Assembly (NCBI GenBank): GCA_026398415.1
Contig: JAPLSY010000030.1
Coordinates: 85,306-149,305, forward strand
Length of the DNA stretch: 64,000 bases
Reading direction: 5' to 3'
Source of the DNA: Kiritimatiellota bacterium
GTDB taxonomy: Bacteria; Verrucomicrobiota; Kiritimatiellia; JAAZAB01
Below are positions 17,337-25,142 of this stretch, piece by piece. Position 1 is the stretch's first letter. Each line of letters starts with the position of its first letter. The notes under the pieces are model-generated. The model worked only from the letters and a program-made list of their open reading frames with translations, had not been told where the DNA came from and did not search any database. The position numbers and the translations under genes are program-made.

Positions 17337-18054
17337 TTGATGTCCCCCCTTTTACATTGCGTTTTTCGCGCTCCACTTGACAAATATACTGCAAATAAAA
17401 ATTAAGATGCTGGCGCATCTTTTCGCGAAACTGCCGGATATTCCCCCGCTCCAGAGCGCTGAGCAGGTCGGCATGCAAAGGAGAGGGTTTGCGTTCCATG
17501 TGCTCAAGCCCATAGCGGTTGCAAATCTTGAAGAATGAATTGATGACATTAAGCAGCCGGTTAATCAACGCGTTGTCGGCAATCCGATACAAACGGACAT
17601 GAAAAGCGATGTCGAGGGCATCCGGTATGACCGGATTGTTTCTAAAGCGTTTCTCGCCGCGCACAAGCCGCCGCAGATCATCAATATCTTTCTGTGTCTT
17701 GCGCAGGTAAATCAGATCGGTCAATCCAAGCTCCAGGACAAGCCGCAACTCGAAAAGACCTTTTTCCGTTTCACGGTCGAGCACATCCAGCCTGGCCATT
17801 CGTTCCAATCCTGCCAGAATATCGGGGTGGGCCAGAATCATGCCGCGTTTCTTTTTCGACTCGATCAATCCGAGCATGCGCAAACGGCTCAGGGCCTCGC
17901 GCACGACATTACGCGTAACCCCGAACGACTTGGCGAAATGGATTTCCTTGGGCAGGGCGTCGCCCGACCGGAGACCATGTCGGGAAATGTACCGGTGAAT
18001 CCGCTTCTCGACCACATCCGCCAGGGCAGCTTTATTGATCTTTGTTTTAGGCAT
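17320..18054 (-). CDS. GntR/FadR-type (FCD) transcription regulator
   Basis: 244 residues: an N-terminal winged helix of GntR type (GDALPKEIHFAKSFGVTRNVVREALSRLRMLGLIESKKKRG, residues about 25-70), then an all-helical FCD ligand domain with ELRLVLE, LDIAFHVRLYRIA and HADLLSALERGN motifs whose Asp and His residues bind metal and organic acids. It heads its operon and is preceded by a perfect 25-bp palindrome (18093-18117) with the GT-N3-AC core these regulators bind. It therefore probably autoregulates and controls the DegT-UroD-NeuB-AKR genes in response to a small acid. Confidence 0.88.
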   Translation of the reverse strand: MPKTKINKAALADVVEKRIHRYISRHGLRSGDALPKEIHFAKSFGVTRNVVREALSRLRMLGLIESKKKRGMILAHPDILAGLERMARLDVLDRETEKGLFELRLVLELGLTDLIYLRKTQKDIDDLRRLVRGEKRFRNNPVIPDALDIAFHVRLYRIADNALINRLLNVINSFFKICNRYGLEHMERKPSPLHADLLSALERGNIRQFREKMRQHLNFYLQYICQVEREKRNVKGGTSNDATD

Positions 18055-18092
18055 ATTTTACCGGATTTAATCAAAGGTTTATCCATGCATTG

Positions 18093-18126
18093 TTTTAATA
18101 TGTACCACATATTAAAATATAGTCAA
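18093..18126 (-). promoter_or_regulatory. GntR operator palindrome overlapping a promoter
   Basis: A perfect inverted repeat has 11-bp arms (TTTTAATATGT and ACATATTAAAA, 18093-18117) around ACC, giving the GT-N3-AC core of GntR/FadR operators. On the minus strand a -35 TTGACT (18126-18121) and a -10 TACATA (18104-18099) with 16-bp spacing are overlapped by it, fitting repression of the five-gene operon starting at 18054. Confidence 0.7.
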
Positions 18127-18165
18127 GCACTTTTTAAATATTTTTGTACCCCTTAGTTGCGTGGG

Positions 18166-18224
18166 GGTGTAGATGCGGTTCGATAGAATCGCGGGTTGCC
18201 GTTCTGTCGAACGGTAGCTACACC
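18166..18224. repeat. Palindromic hairpin element in the 348-bp gap
   Basis: Outer arms GGTGTAG (18166-18172) and CTACACC (18218-18224) enclose two inner hairpins, the stronger being CCGTTC-TGTC-GAACGG (18199-18214). The gap 18055-18402 otherwise shows only the GntR promoter/operator and an 8-bp inverted repeat (GCCTGGAA / TTCCAGGC); no gene is seen. Confidence 0.5.
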
Positions 18225-18402
18225 TGATGCACAACGCCCAATCCTATTTGCTAAAAGATAGTACGGCCGCGCCCTGAAGCGCGATGGGTAGGAAGCCTGG
18301 AAAATCCGCGCCGGCTATAATCGCGCAGGGGTAATTGACGCGCTTCCAGGCGAGCGTGAAAACACGCAGATTAACACAGTCAGCGCCGTAATGGCCGCGA
18401 GC

Positions 18403-19809
18403 TTACGTTGCGCGACAGACCTTGGCGAAATAACGCCGCAAATCTTCCTGCGTTTTTTCGGATAACGGCGACTTAAATCCTGCGATCAGGCTTTCGGCCC
18501 GGGCGTGAGCACGTTCGAGCATCGATTCGTGCTCCTTGCCGGCGCTGTAGTCGAACAACTCGTTCGCAAAAAACTCATTGCCCCTGAGTTGTTCGATGGT
18601 CAGATCTTCCGTCAAGAAATTACCGCCCGGCCCGACGCGCATGATGCTTTCAACGGCCAAGCGCCCTTCATCCATCGTTATGCCGCGCGCGAGATGTCGC
18701 GCCGCTTCCAGCCAGGCGGTTTGCACAATCATCATCTCGGCCGACATGCCGACGGCATTATAACAGGATCCGATGCCCGCCAGGATGTTGGCCCTGGACG
18801 CCAGCGCGGCGAGCATGAAGAGCATTCCTTCCGCCCCGTTCTGCTGATCATAACGGTACGTCATGCTCCCGCCGCATTCGGCAACAACCGGCAGATTATA
18901 GGCCTTGGCCAGCCGGACTCCGGCGCTTTTCAACAGGACCTTGTCAAACGTGTAGTACCTATCTTCGCCGGTGCGCATATCGGTCACCGATGTTCCCATG
19001 GCATAAAGGAATTTATGCCCGGGCTTGATCATCTGCGCCAGCGCGGCAACAAAGATGTTTTCCGTATGCCCGACCAGAAGGGTTCCGGCCTGGCTGTACG
19101 GCGCCGTCGTGCCGGCCATGGGACATATCGTGGGGACTACGGGAAAATCGTTCTCGCAGGCGCTGAGCAGAATTTCCAGGTTCAGATCCGTAAGCGTAAG
19201 CGGGGTAAGCACCGGCATCGCCACCGAGACCAGCTTGTTTCGCGCCACGTTGATGCCCTGTTGCTTGATATCGAGAACCTCAAGCGCCTGCCGGTAAGTC
19301 TCAAGCGAGGCCGGCATAAGAAACTGATGTTTATTATGGTTGAGCACATGCGTCTCCAACGCGCGCGTAGAGGAACAGGGGCCCGCAATGTCCGTGACGG
19401 GGAACTCCATCCGGCTCATGTAGATCACCTGATCTAGCCTCTGCCCAATGATCGTGTGACGACGCATATCTTCCAAACACGGACGTCTCGGCTTTTGGGT
19501 CGCATAGTCCACGATCCAGGGGTCCGTAACAATGGCCATACAATGCTGATGATCGCCGCCGATCGTGAACTCCCTACCGTCCAGGCCCGCAATGGTGTAA
19601 TGGGAAGGAACCTGTTGCAGCAGTTCCCCCAAAAGCGGCGTCGGAATTCTGACAACCTCGCGGGCATCATCGACTTGCGCGCCCGCTTTGCGGCATATCG
19701 CCCGCACCTTCCCGTGTTGGACCCTGAAGCCGGTATGCGCGATAATTTCCTCGGTGGCTTGCTTGATCCTGTCAATCTGTTGCTCGCTGAGTTCCGACAG
19801 CATGCTCAT
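18403..19809 (-). CDS. MttB-family (non-pyrrolysine) corrinoid methyltransferase, second copy
   Basis: 468 residues, same superfamily as the 2205-3641 gene but clearly diverged. Family features: FRVQHGKVRAICRKAGA near the N-terminus, HVLNHNKHQF, and the RVGPGGNFLTEDLTIEQLRGNEFF signature near residue 400. There is no in-frame amber codon. The start at 19809 follows GGAAAGGG. It overlaps the upstream GntR gene by 38 bp, so regulator and enzyme are translated from one mRNA. No corrinoid protein, MtgA-like methyltransferase or reactivase is seen nearby. A quaternary amine demethylase role is inferred from the family. Confidence 0.86.
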   Translation of the reverse strand: MSMLSELSEQQIDRIKQATEEIIAHTGFRVQHGKVRAICRKAGAQVDDAREVVRIPTPLLGELLQQVPSHYTIAGLDGREFTIGGDHQHCMAIVTDPWIVDYATQKPRRPCLEDMRRHTIIGQRLDQVIYMSRMEFPVTDIAGPCSSTRALETHVLNHNKHQFLMPASLETYRQALEVLDIKQQGINVARNKLVSVAMPVLTPLTLTDLNLEILLSACENDFPVVPTICPMAGTTAPYSQAGTLLVGHTENIFVAALAQMIKPGHKFLYAMGTSVTDMRTGEDRYYTFDKVLLKSAGVRLAKAYNLPVVAECGGSMTYRYDQQNGAEGMLFMLAALASRANILAGIGSCYNAVGMSAEMMIVQTAWLEAARHLARGITMDEGRLAVESIMRVGPGGNFLTEDLTIEQLRGNEFFANELFDYSAGKEHESMLERAHARAESLIAGFKSPLSEKTQEDLRRYFAKVCRAT

Positions 19810-20512
19810 GGTGGCGCCCTTTCCTTAATCCTGTTTTATTTGACGGAGCATCGAGTGTTTGCGCATCACGCCGCAAAAAGTTTCGGATAATACGATCCTT
19901 GGCCCGTTCAACATGGCACCGGGCAATTTGTTCCGCCTGTGCCGGATTCCGGGCCATGAAGCATAGAAGGATCCTTTGGTGCGGATACGCTGTGTTTTTG
20001 GGGATGGCATGCGGGAACGGCACGATGCGATTCGCGAGGACAAATGTATCCGCGAGAAGATGGGAGTCGTTGATCAACCGGGCTATAATGCGATTGCCGC
20101 ACATTGACGCTATCGCCAAATGGAACTCGATATCGGTTGCGTCGGCCAGGTCGTACTTGCCGCGCTGCATGGCTGCATCGTGCCGTTTGCTTATGTTTTT
20201 CAGCCGTGCGATCATTTCCGGCGTCGCGTTCTCGCAGAACAATTTCGCGGCCAATCCATCCAGAACGCTGCGGACATCGTAAATATCCGCGATTTCCTTC
20301 AAAGACGGGATGCGCAGGAAGGTTCCGGCCTTCTTGATTCTTTCAACCAGGCCCTTTTCATCCAGGATTCTCAACGCTTCGCGCACGGGCGTTCGGCTTA
20401 CGTTAAAGTATCCGGCCAGGTCTTCCTCACGGACGCCCGTCCTGGTCTTATGCAATGCGCTTATGGCGATGAGCCGGCGGTGAATTTTTTCGGCCAATTC
20501 GATTGGTTGCAT
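19772..20512 (-). CDS. GntR-family (FCD) regulator of the adjacent MttB gene
   Basis: 246 residues: winged helix with LAGYFNVSRTPVREALRILDEKGLVERIKKAGTF (about residues 33-66), then a helical FCD domain with IYDVRSVLDGLAAKLF, DIEFHLAIAS and a C-terminal HVERAKDRI helix. The last 12 codons overlap the MttB-like gene, tying the two. A good promoter (20519-20547) ends only 6 nt before the ATG, so the message may lack a leader. The GTATAC-centred palindrome just upstream is a likely operator. It presumably senses the substrate or product of the MttB-like enzyme. Confidence 0.87.
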   Translation of the reverse strand: MQPIELAEKIHRRLIAISALHKTRTGVREEDLAGYFNVSRTPVREALRILDEKGLVERIKKAGTFLRIPSLKEIADIYDVRSVLDGLAAKLFCENATPEMIARLKNISKRHDAAMQRGKYDLADATDIEFHLAIASMCGNRIIARLINDSHLLADTFVLANRIVPFPHAIPKNTAYPHQRILLCFMARNPAQAEQIARCHVERAKDRIIRNFLRRDAQTLDAPSNKTGLRKGRHHEHAVGTQRATD

Positions 20513-20518
20513 GGTGTA

Positions 20519-20562
20519 TTTGTAGCGTATGGCGATATAGCTGTCAAGTAATAAGTATACTT
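20519..20562 (-). promoter_or_regulatory. Promoter and GTATAC palindrome ahead of the second GntR gene
   Basis: On the minus strand TTGACA (20547-20542) and TACAAA (20524-20519) are separated by 17 bp. The ATG begins 6 nt after the -10, which predicts a leaderless mRNA. Upstream of the -35 lies AAGTATACTT (20553-20562), a perfect palindrome inside a longer AT-rich dyad, a candidate GntR site. Confidence 0.6.
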
Positions 20563-20697
20563 TATTTTAAATAATGGACATTTATTATGAAGGGCGGCGG
20601 AAAAGGCGGAAAAACGATGCGGGGCGCGCGGCCGTACCGTGGTTTACGGTCCTATGTTTCAGACCGCTCGCCCATCGGCATGGGAACATCCCCGCGC

Positions 20698-21348
20698 TTA
20701 CTTATGCGCGGCACCCCACGCACAATACGCGACCAGCGGGCAGGCACCGCAATGCGGGCGCACCGGCCGGCACACACTCTGGCCGAAGGATACCAGGTAG
20801 GAGTTGAACACCTGCCAGTATTTCACCGGCAACCGGCGGCGCAAGGCCATCTCCGTTTCCAGGGGGGTGCGCGTACGGACAAGACCCCAGCGATTGCTGA
20901 TCCGGTGCACGTGGACATCCACGCAGATGGCCGGCTTGTTGAATGCCACGGCCACCATGAGGTTGGCCGTCTTGCGGCCGACGCCCGGCAATCGGATAAG
21001 CTCCTCCACGGTATCGGGAATGACACCACCGAAACGCGTGGCCACGACGTCGGGCAGGCGTTTCAACAGCTTGGCCTTGGTCCGATAAAATCCGACCGGA
21101 TAGATCAGGCGTTCCAGCCGTAAACGTGGCACGCGCCGGAGATCGGCCAGATTATGGACCACCCCAAATAGTTTTTGACAGGCTGCCGCCGTGGTCTGGT
21201 CCAGCGTGCGCGCGCTCAGGATCGTCGCCACCAGGATTTGAAACGGATCGTTAGTCCGTGCCTGGATCAGTTCCACAACAGGCATCCGCTTTTTTTCGTA
21301 TTCCCGCTTCAGAATACGCATGACCGGCGCCAGGGCATTCATTTGCAT
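20698..21348 (-). CDS. nth: Endonuclease III (DNA glycosylase/AP lyase)
   Basis: 216 residues. It removes oxidised pyrimidines and cuts the abasic site. The helix-hairpin-helix LPGVGRKTANL with its catalytic lysine is near residue 118, the catalytic aspartate is in AICVDVHVHR, and the C-terminal iron-sulfur loop C-x6-C-x2-C-x5-C is intact (CRPVRPHCGACPLVAYC). ILSARTLDQTT is the usual LSAQTTD-type region. The start could be the ATG at 21348 or 21342. A 185-bp gap separates it from the downstream GntR gene and holds that gene's promoter. Confidence 0.95.
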   Translation of the reverse strand: MQMNALAPVMRILKREYEKKRMPVVELIQARTNDPFQILVATILSARTLDQTTAAACQKLFGVVHNLADLRRVPRLRLERLIYPVGFYRTKAKLLKRLPDVVATRFGGVIPDTVEELIRLPGVGRKTANLMVAVAFNKPAICVDVHVHRISNRWGLVRTRTPLETEMALRRRLPVKYWQVFNSYLVSFGQSVCRPVRPHCGACPLVAYCAWGAAHK

Positions 21349-21482
21349 GGGGTCAGGATACCGAAACCGGTGCGGTGCGACAAGGATCCAATCGGATCAG
21401 GGTCCAATCGTCCCCATACCCTCCTTGCATTCAGGCAACGAAAATAATCTATGCGGAACGAAGGGTTGACAACAAAACGGTA

Positions 21483-21635
21483 ATGGCATACACAATCGTC
21501 TCATCAGCGATCCATGGCGGCGCGGAGCTCCTTGCCACGGGTGATAAGGAGATTCTGACTTTAAAGCGCATTGGGGTTCTCGAAATTGTCACGCCACGGC
21601 AATTCTGGGAAAGACAAAGAGACCAACGGCATTAA
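21483..21635 (+). pseudogene. C-terminal remnant of a PIN-domain toxin-like gene
   Basis: A 50-residue stretch, AIHGGAELLATGDKEILTLK followed by IGVLEIVTPRQFW, matches the last third of PIN-family ribonucleases (VapC-like / putative toxin component, PIN family), in which GDKDLL carries a conserved acidic residue. The first two acidic residues and the N-terminal two thirds are missing, and no antitoxin gene is adjacent. It fills most of the 323-bp gap between nth and the Nif3-like gene. Read as a decayed toxin-antitoxin module. Confidence 0.6.
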
Positions 21636-21671
21636 GCCCGGTGTTGTAAAGACGTTCTGCGGAGAGCATCG

Positions 21672-22460
21672 ATGACCAAATTGCCTGACATCATCCGCCA
21701 TATTGAGGAACTCGCGGGACATAGGTTGGGCAAAGACGAGGGTGTCCATCATGGCAATGCCTGCATCCCAGTAACCAGCGCCACGGTGGCCTGGATGGCC
21801 TCGCCTGACGCCATAGAGGCGGCCGGCCAAAGCGGACATCAGGTGCTTATTTGTCACGAGAGCCTCTATTATCCTTACGATGTATTATATTCGTCGCAGC
21901 CGCCACCCGACTGGAAGTCCTGGAAGGTCAATCGCCAGCGCAGAGAACTTTTGGAAAGATATGGCCTGACATGTCTCCGTATTCATGGATCGGCGGATGA
22001 AATTTGCATCTTTGACGCGTTTGCGGAACTTCTCGGCCTTGGTAAGCCCGTGATTGCCGAAGGACTTGTCAAAGTCTACGAAATCCCCGGATGTCCTCTG
22101 GACGAATTGGTCCGGAATGTGAAGCGGCGCATGGGCATGGCTGCCGTTCGCGTTGCAGACGGAAGGGACATGCAACGCACGGTGAGACGGGTTGGCTTGC
22201 CTTGGGGAGGCCTCGGTCTTTTTGTCAATGTTGGCTATCAACAACGGCTGGCTGAACTGGGATGCGATGTTTTCATTGCCGGTGAATCGGACAACTACGG
22301 ATTCCGGTTTGCCGCGGAAAGCGGAATTCCCATGATCGAAACCAGCCACGAACTCAGCGAGAATCCCGGGCTCCGCCGTTTCACGGCATTGTTGGCGCAA
22401 GCCTTTCCAAATGTCACGTTTCGCTTCTACGAGAACGAATGTATCTGGCGGATGGCGTAA
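21672..22460 (+). CDS. Nif3-like dinuclear metal-centre protein (DUF34)
   Basis: 262 residues resembling the Nif3/YbgI family of toroidal dinuclear metal proteins, whose biochemical role is unsettled (GTP cyclohydrolase I type 2-like annotations are weak). Matching regions are ICHESLYYP for the usual HHP metal ligand, RIHGSADEICIFDAFAELLGL for the H-x-x-x-D motif, DVFIAGESDNYGFRFAAESGI for the GE motif, and ETSHELSE near the C-terminus. The first histidine pair is altered (CHES). It lies between the PIN remnant and thrS and is followed by a 209-bp leader. Confidence 0.7.
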   Translation: MTKLPDIIRHIEELAGHRLGKDEGVHHGNACIPVTSATVAWMASPDAIEAAGQSGHQVLICHESLYYPYDVLYSSQPPPDWKSWKVNRQRRELLERYGLTCLRIHGSADEICIFDAFAELLGLGKPVIAEGLVKVYEIPGCPLDELVRNVKRRMGMAAVRVADGRDMQRTVRRVGLPWGGLGLFVNVGYQQRLAELGCDVFIAGESDNYGFRFAAESGIPMIETSHELSENPGLRRFTALLAQAFPNVTFRFYENECIWRMA

Positions 22461-22580
22461 GAGTACGAAACGAATTGCCGAACCAGGCCCGGAAAGACAT
22501 GCGATCGCGGTTACAGCATTGACATGAATTTGGGCCCATGCTACATTTACGGCCGCTGTTGCCACGTCGTCATGCGCCCA

Positions 22581-22626
22581 GCCCGCCTGCAATCCGTCGG
22601 CTGACGGACGTAGCATTGCGGGCAGG
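22581..22626 (+). repeat. Palindromic element, copy 1 (thrS leader)
   Basis: GCCCGCCTGCAAT at the left pairs with ATTGCGGGC at the right, leaving GCCT as a bulge; between them CCGTC and GACGG form an inner stem. The ends match the copies at 36868-36905 and 39055-39092, while the middle has diverged. It lies 45-90 bp ahead of the thrS start. Confidence 0.65.
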
Positions 22627-22669
22627 GGCCGGTAACGCAGGGCTTGTTTTACGGAAGGAGATTTTTACT

Positions 22670-24388
22670 TTGGATTTAGAACGTGTGCGCCACAGCACGG
22701 CGCATGTCATGGCTTCCGCCGTCACGCGGCTGTTTGAGAACGTCCAGCTCGACATCGGGCCGGCCACAGCGGACGGTTTCTACTACGATTTCGACCTGTC
22801 CCACCGGTTTACTCCGGAAGATTTTTCCCGCATCGAAACGGAAATGGCCCGCTTGGTGGCGGCCAATCTGCCGTTCGAGCGCGTGGAGCTGACCCGCGCC
22901 GAAGCCGAGACAGCGCTCAAGGGCCAGCGTTACAAGCTCGAACGACTGGCCGATATTCCCGAGGGTGAACCCATCAGTTTCTACCGCTGCGGCGATTTCA
23001 GCGATCTCTGCCGCGGCCCGCACTTGGGCTCCACCGGGGAAATCCCGGCCTTTAAACTGCTCTCCGTGGCCGGCTCCTACTATCGGGGCATTGAAACCAA
23101 TCCTATGCTCCAGCGGATTTACGGAATCGTGGCGGAATCCGTCCAGGCCTTAAAGGCGCAACTCGACCGCCTGGAAGAAGCCCGCAAGCGCGACCACCGC
23201 AAGTTAGGCCGCGAGCTGGATCTCTTCAGCCAGCATGACGAAGTCGGACCCGGCCTGATTCACTGGCATCCCAAGGGCGCGCGCATCCGCTCACTGATCG
23301 AGGACTTCTGGCGCCGTGAGCATTTCCGTGGCGGCTACGAACTGCTCTACACCCCGCACATCGGGCGTTCACTCCTGTGGGAAACCTCCGGCCATTTGGG
23401 ATTCTACCGCGAAAGCATGTATGCCCCCATGGTGATTGACGAACAACAGTATTTCCTCAAGCCGATGAACTGCCCCTTTCACATCCAGATTTACAAGTCG
23501 CAACTGCGCTCCTATCGCGACCTGCCCCTGCGCTGGGCGGAATTGGGCACGGTGTACCGCTACGAAAAGGCGGGCGTCCTGCACGGTCTCCTGCGGGTAC
23601 GCGGGTTCACCCAGGACGATGCCCATATTTTCTGCACTCCCGACCAGATTGAAGCGGAAGTCCAGCGCGCGATCCGCTTTGCGCTCGCAATGTTCAAGGC
23701 CTTTGGTTTCAACGAGGTCTGCGCCTATCTTTCCACGCGACCGGCCAAGGCCATCGGCAGCGACGAGCACTGGGCACAGGCAACCGCCTCGCTCGAAAAA
23801 GCGCTCAAGGCCGAAGGCCTGGCCTACACGGTGGATGAGGGCGCCGGTGTTTTTTATGGCCCGAAAGTGGATTTAAAAATCAAGGACGTCATCGGCCGCG
23901 AGTGGCAGCTCAGCACCATTCAATTCGACTTTAACCTGCCTGAGCGGTTCGACGTCACCTACGTCGGCGAAGACGGCCAGGCGCACCGGCCTTACATGGT
24001 GCACCGCGCCCTGCTCGGCAGCCTGGAACGGTTTTTCGGGATTCTGATCGAACATTACGGCGGCGCGTTCCCGTTGTGGCTCGCGCCGGAGCAGGTCCGC
24101 ATCCTGCCGCTCACGGATAAGCAAATCGAGGCCGCCCGGCAGATGGCCGAGACGCTCCGCGCCGCCGACCTGCGCGTGACGGTGGATACCGGCGCCGGCA
24201 AGTTAGGCGCAAAAATTCGTAACGCGCAATTGGAAAAAATCCCTTACATGCTCATCCTCGGCCCGAAGGAAGCGGAGGCAGGCACCGTCTCCGTGCGCCG
24301 CCGCGCCGGCGGCGACCAGGGCGCTTTGAGCGTGGCAGCTTTTATTCAGCAAGTCAGGACCGAGGCCGTGCCTCGGCCGGAACCATGA
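22670..24388 (+). CDS. thrS: Threonyl-tRNA synthetase lacking the N-terminal TGS domain
   Basis: 572 residues charging tRNA-Thr. The protein begins directly with the editing domain (RVRHSTAHVMASAVTRLF), with the editing-site HSTAH intact and the CGDFSDLCRGPHLGSTG motif near residue 115. The class II core shows PMNCPFHI (motif 2 region), a zinc-binding set of Cys/His, GPKVDLKIKD and VHRALLGSLERFFGILIEHYGG (motif 3). The C-terminal anticodon-binding domain is complete. The start is taken as TTG at 22670 because AAGGAG lies 9 nt upstream; the longer frame would add residues translated from a palindromic element. infC follows 43 bp later. Confidence 0.93.
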   Translation: MDLERVRHSTAHVMASAVTRLFENVQLDIGPATADGFYYDFDLSHRFTPEDFSRIETEMARLVAANLPFERVELTRAEAETALKGQRYKLERLADIPEGEPISFYRCGDFSDLCRGPHLGSTGEIPAFKLLSVAGSYYRGIETNPMLQRIYGIVAESVQALKAQLDRLEEARKRDHRKLGRELDLFSQHDEVGPGLIHWHPKGARIRSLIEDFWRREHFRGGYELLYTPHIGRSLLWETSGHLGFYRESMYAPMVIDEQQYFLKPMNCPFHIQIYKSQLRSYRDLPLRWAELGTVYRYEKAGVLHGLLRVRGFTQDDAHIFCTPDQIEAEVQRAIRFALAMFKAFGFNEVCAYLSTRPAKAIGSDEHWAQATASLEKALKAEGLAYTVDEGAGVFYGPKVDLKIKDVIGREWQLSTIQFDFNLPERFDVTYVGEDGQAHRPYMVHRALLGSLERFFGILIEHYGGAFPLWLAPEQVRILPLTDKQIEAARQMAETLRAADLRVTVDTGAGKLGAKIRNAQLEKIPYMLILGPKEAEAGTVSVRRRAGGDQGALSVAAFIQQVRTEAVPRPEP

Positions 24389-24420
24389 AGGGTCCCCAAC
24401 CGGGACCGTAACCGCAAGCC

Positions 24421-24434
24421 AGGAGGTCATTATT
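24421..24434 (+). promoter_or_regulatory. Shine-Dalgarno and AUU start of infC
   Basis: AGGAGG at 24421-24426 followed by TCATT and then ATT at 24432. A second ATT at 24429 is in frame but too close. This decides the infC start and implies IF-3-sensitive initiation. Confidence 0.75.
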
Positions 24435-25028
24435 CGCACGACGACCAGAGTGAATAACCGCATTCGCGTTCCCCAAGTCCGCTGTATATCTGATACGGGC
24501 GAACAAATCGGCATTATCGCCACCGGCGAGGCCCTGAAATTGGCGCTATCCAAAGATCTGGACCTGGTGGAAATTTCACCCAATGCGAATCCGCCGGTCT
24601 GCCGCATCATGAATTTTGGCAAGTTCCGGTACGAGGAAAGCCGCCGGGAAAAAATGGCCCGCAAGCACCAGGTACGGGTCGAGCTGAAGGAAATGAAATT
24701 CCACGCGAATGTCGAGGATCACGACTACTGCACCAAGATGCATCACATTCGCGAGTTCCTGGAAAAAGGTTGTCGTGTAAAAATATCCCTGCTTTTCCGC
24801 GGCCGGGAAAACGAGCACCGGGAACTGGGATATGGCGTGTTCACGCGCCTGATAAAGGAATGCGCCGATATCGGCGCGCCGGAATCGGGACCCCGGTTGT
24901 TCGGCCACAACCTGATAATGCTCCTGCACCCTCAGCATTTAGCTAAGACCGGGGGCGCGAGCGCGGCGCCGGTTAAGCCGCCGATTCCCGCCCCGCGGCC
25001 GACACCGCCCCCGGGCGCAACCCCCTGA
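24432..25028 (+). CDS. infC: Translation initiation factor IF-3 with AUU start
   Basis: 198 residues; IF-3 monitors start-codon pairing on the 30S subunit. The N domain has NNRIRVPQVRCISDTGEQIG, the linker is basic (KFRYEESRREKMARKHQ), and the C domain starts with VRVELKEMKFHANVEDHDY. An AGGAGG (24421-24426) sits 5 nt ahead of an in-frame ATT at 24432. The next usable codon, a GTG at 24450, has no ribosome site. An AUU start is the known device for IF-3 self-repression. The C-terminus has a proline-rich extension of about 30 residues. The usual rpmI-rplT genes do not follow. Confidence 0.93.
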   Translation: MRTTTRVNNRIRVPQVRCISDTGEQIGIIATGEALKLALSKDLDLVEISPNANPPVCRIMNFGKFRYEESRREKMARKHQVRVELKEMKFHANVEDHDYCTKMHHIREFLEKGCRVKISLLFRGRENEHRELGYGVFTRLIKECADIGAPESGPRLFGHNLIMLLHPQHLAKTGGASAAPVKPPIPAPRPTPPPGATP

Positions 25029-25081
25029 GGTGCAAGACCAGAACTTGATTTGAACCTCGTGTAATTTCCCCAACATAATTA

Positions 25082-25128
25082 TTGACAACAAACGGCTGGT
25101 TGGCTATGTTACGGATAAACGTTTACTC
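25082..25128 (+). promoter_or_regulatory. Promoter with LacI-type operator, autoregulatory
   Basis: TTGACA (25082-25087), 17-bp spacer, TATGTT (25105-25110), then the near-palindrome GGATAAACGTTTACTC (25113-25128) covering the expected transcription start. The core TAAACGTTTA is perfect and CG-centred, as LacI/PurR-type operators are. A Shine-Dalgarno AAAGGAG follows at about 25129-25135. Confidence 0.75.
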
Positions 25129-25142
25129 AAAGGAGTTTTTAC

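Noticed and set aside
16233..17405. 390-codon plus-strand frame opposite the DegT gene
   Set aside because: Antisense shadow; lacks ribosome site and motifs, while DegT on the minus strand has all catalytic features.
18225..18402. tRNA or small RNA gene in the 348-bp gap
   Set aside because: No cloverleaf with a GTTCRA-type T-loop could be built; only short inverted repeats are present.
2205..19809. Pyrrolysine (amber read-through) in the two MttB homologues
   Set aside because: Neither gene has an in-frame TAG and both are full length, so they belong to the non-pyrrolysine branch.
22461..22669. T-box riboswitch in the thrS leader
   Set aside because: No T-box consensus (GGGTGG-type stretch) was found; the paired structure is explained by the palindromic element shared with two other loci.
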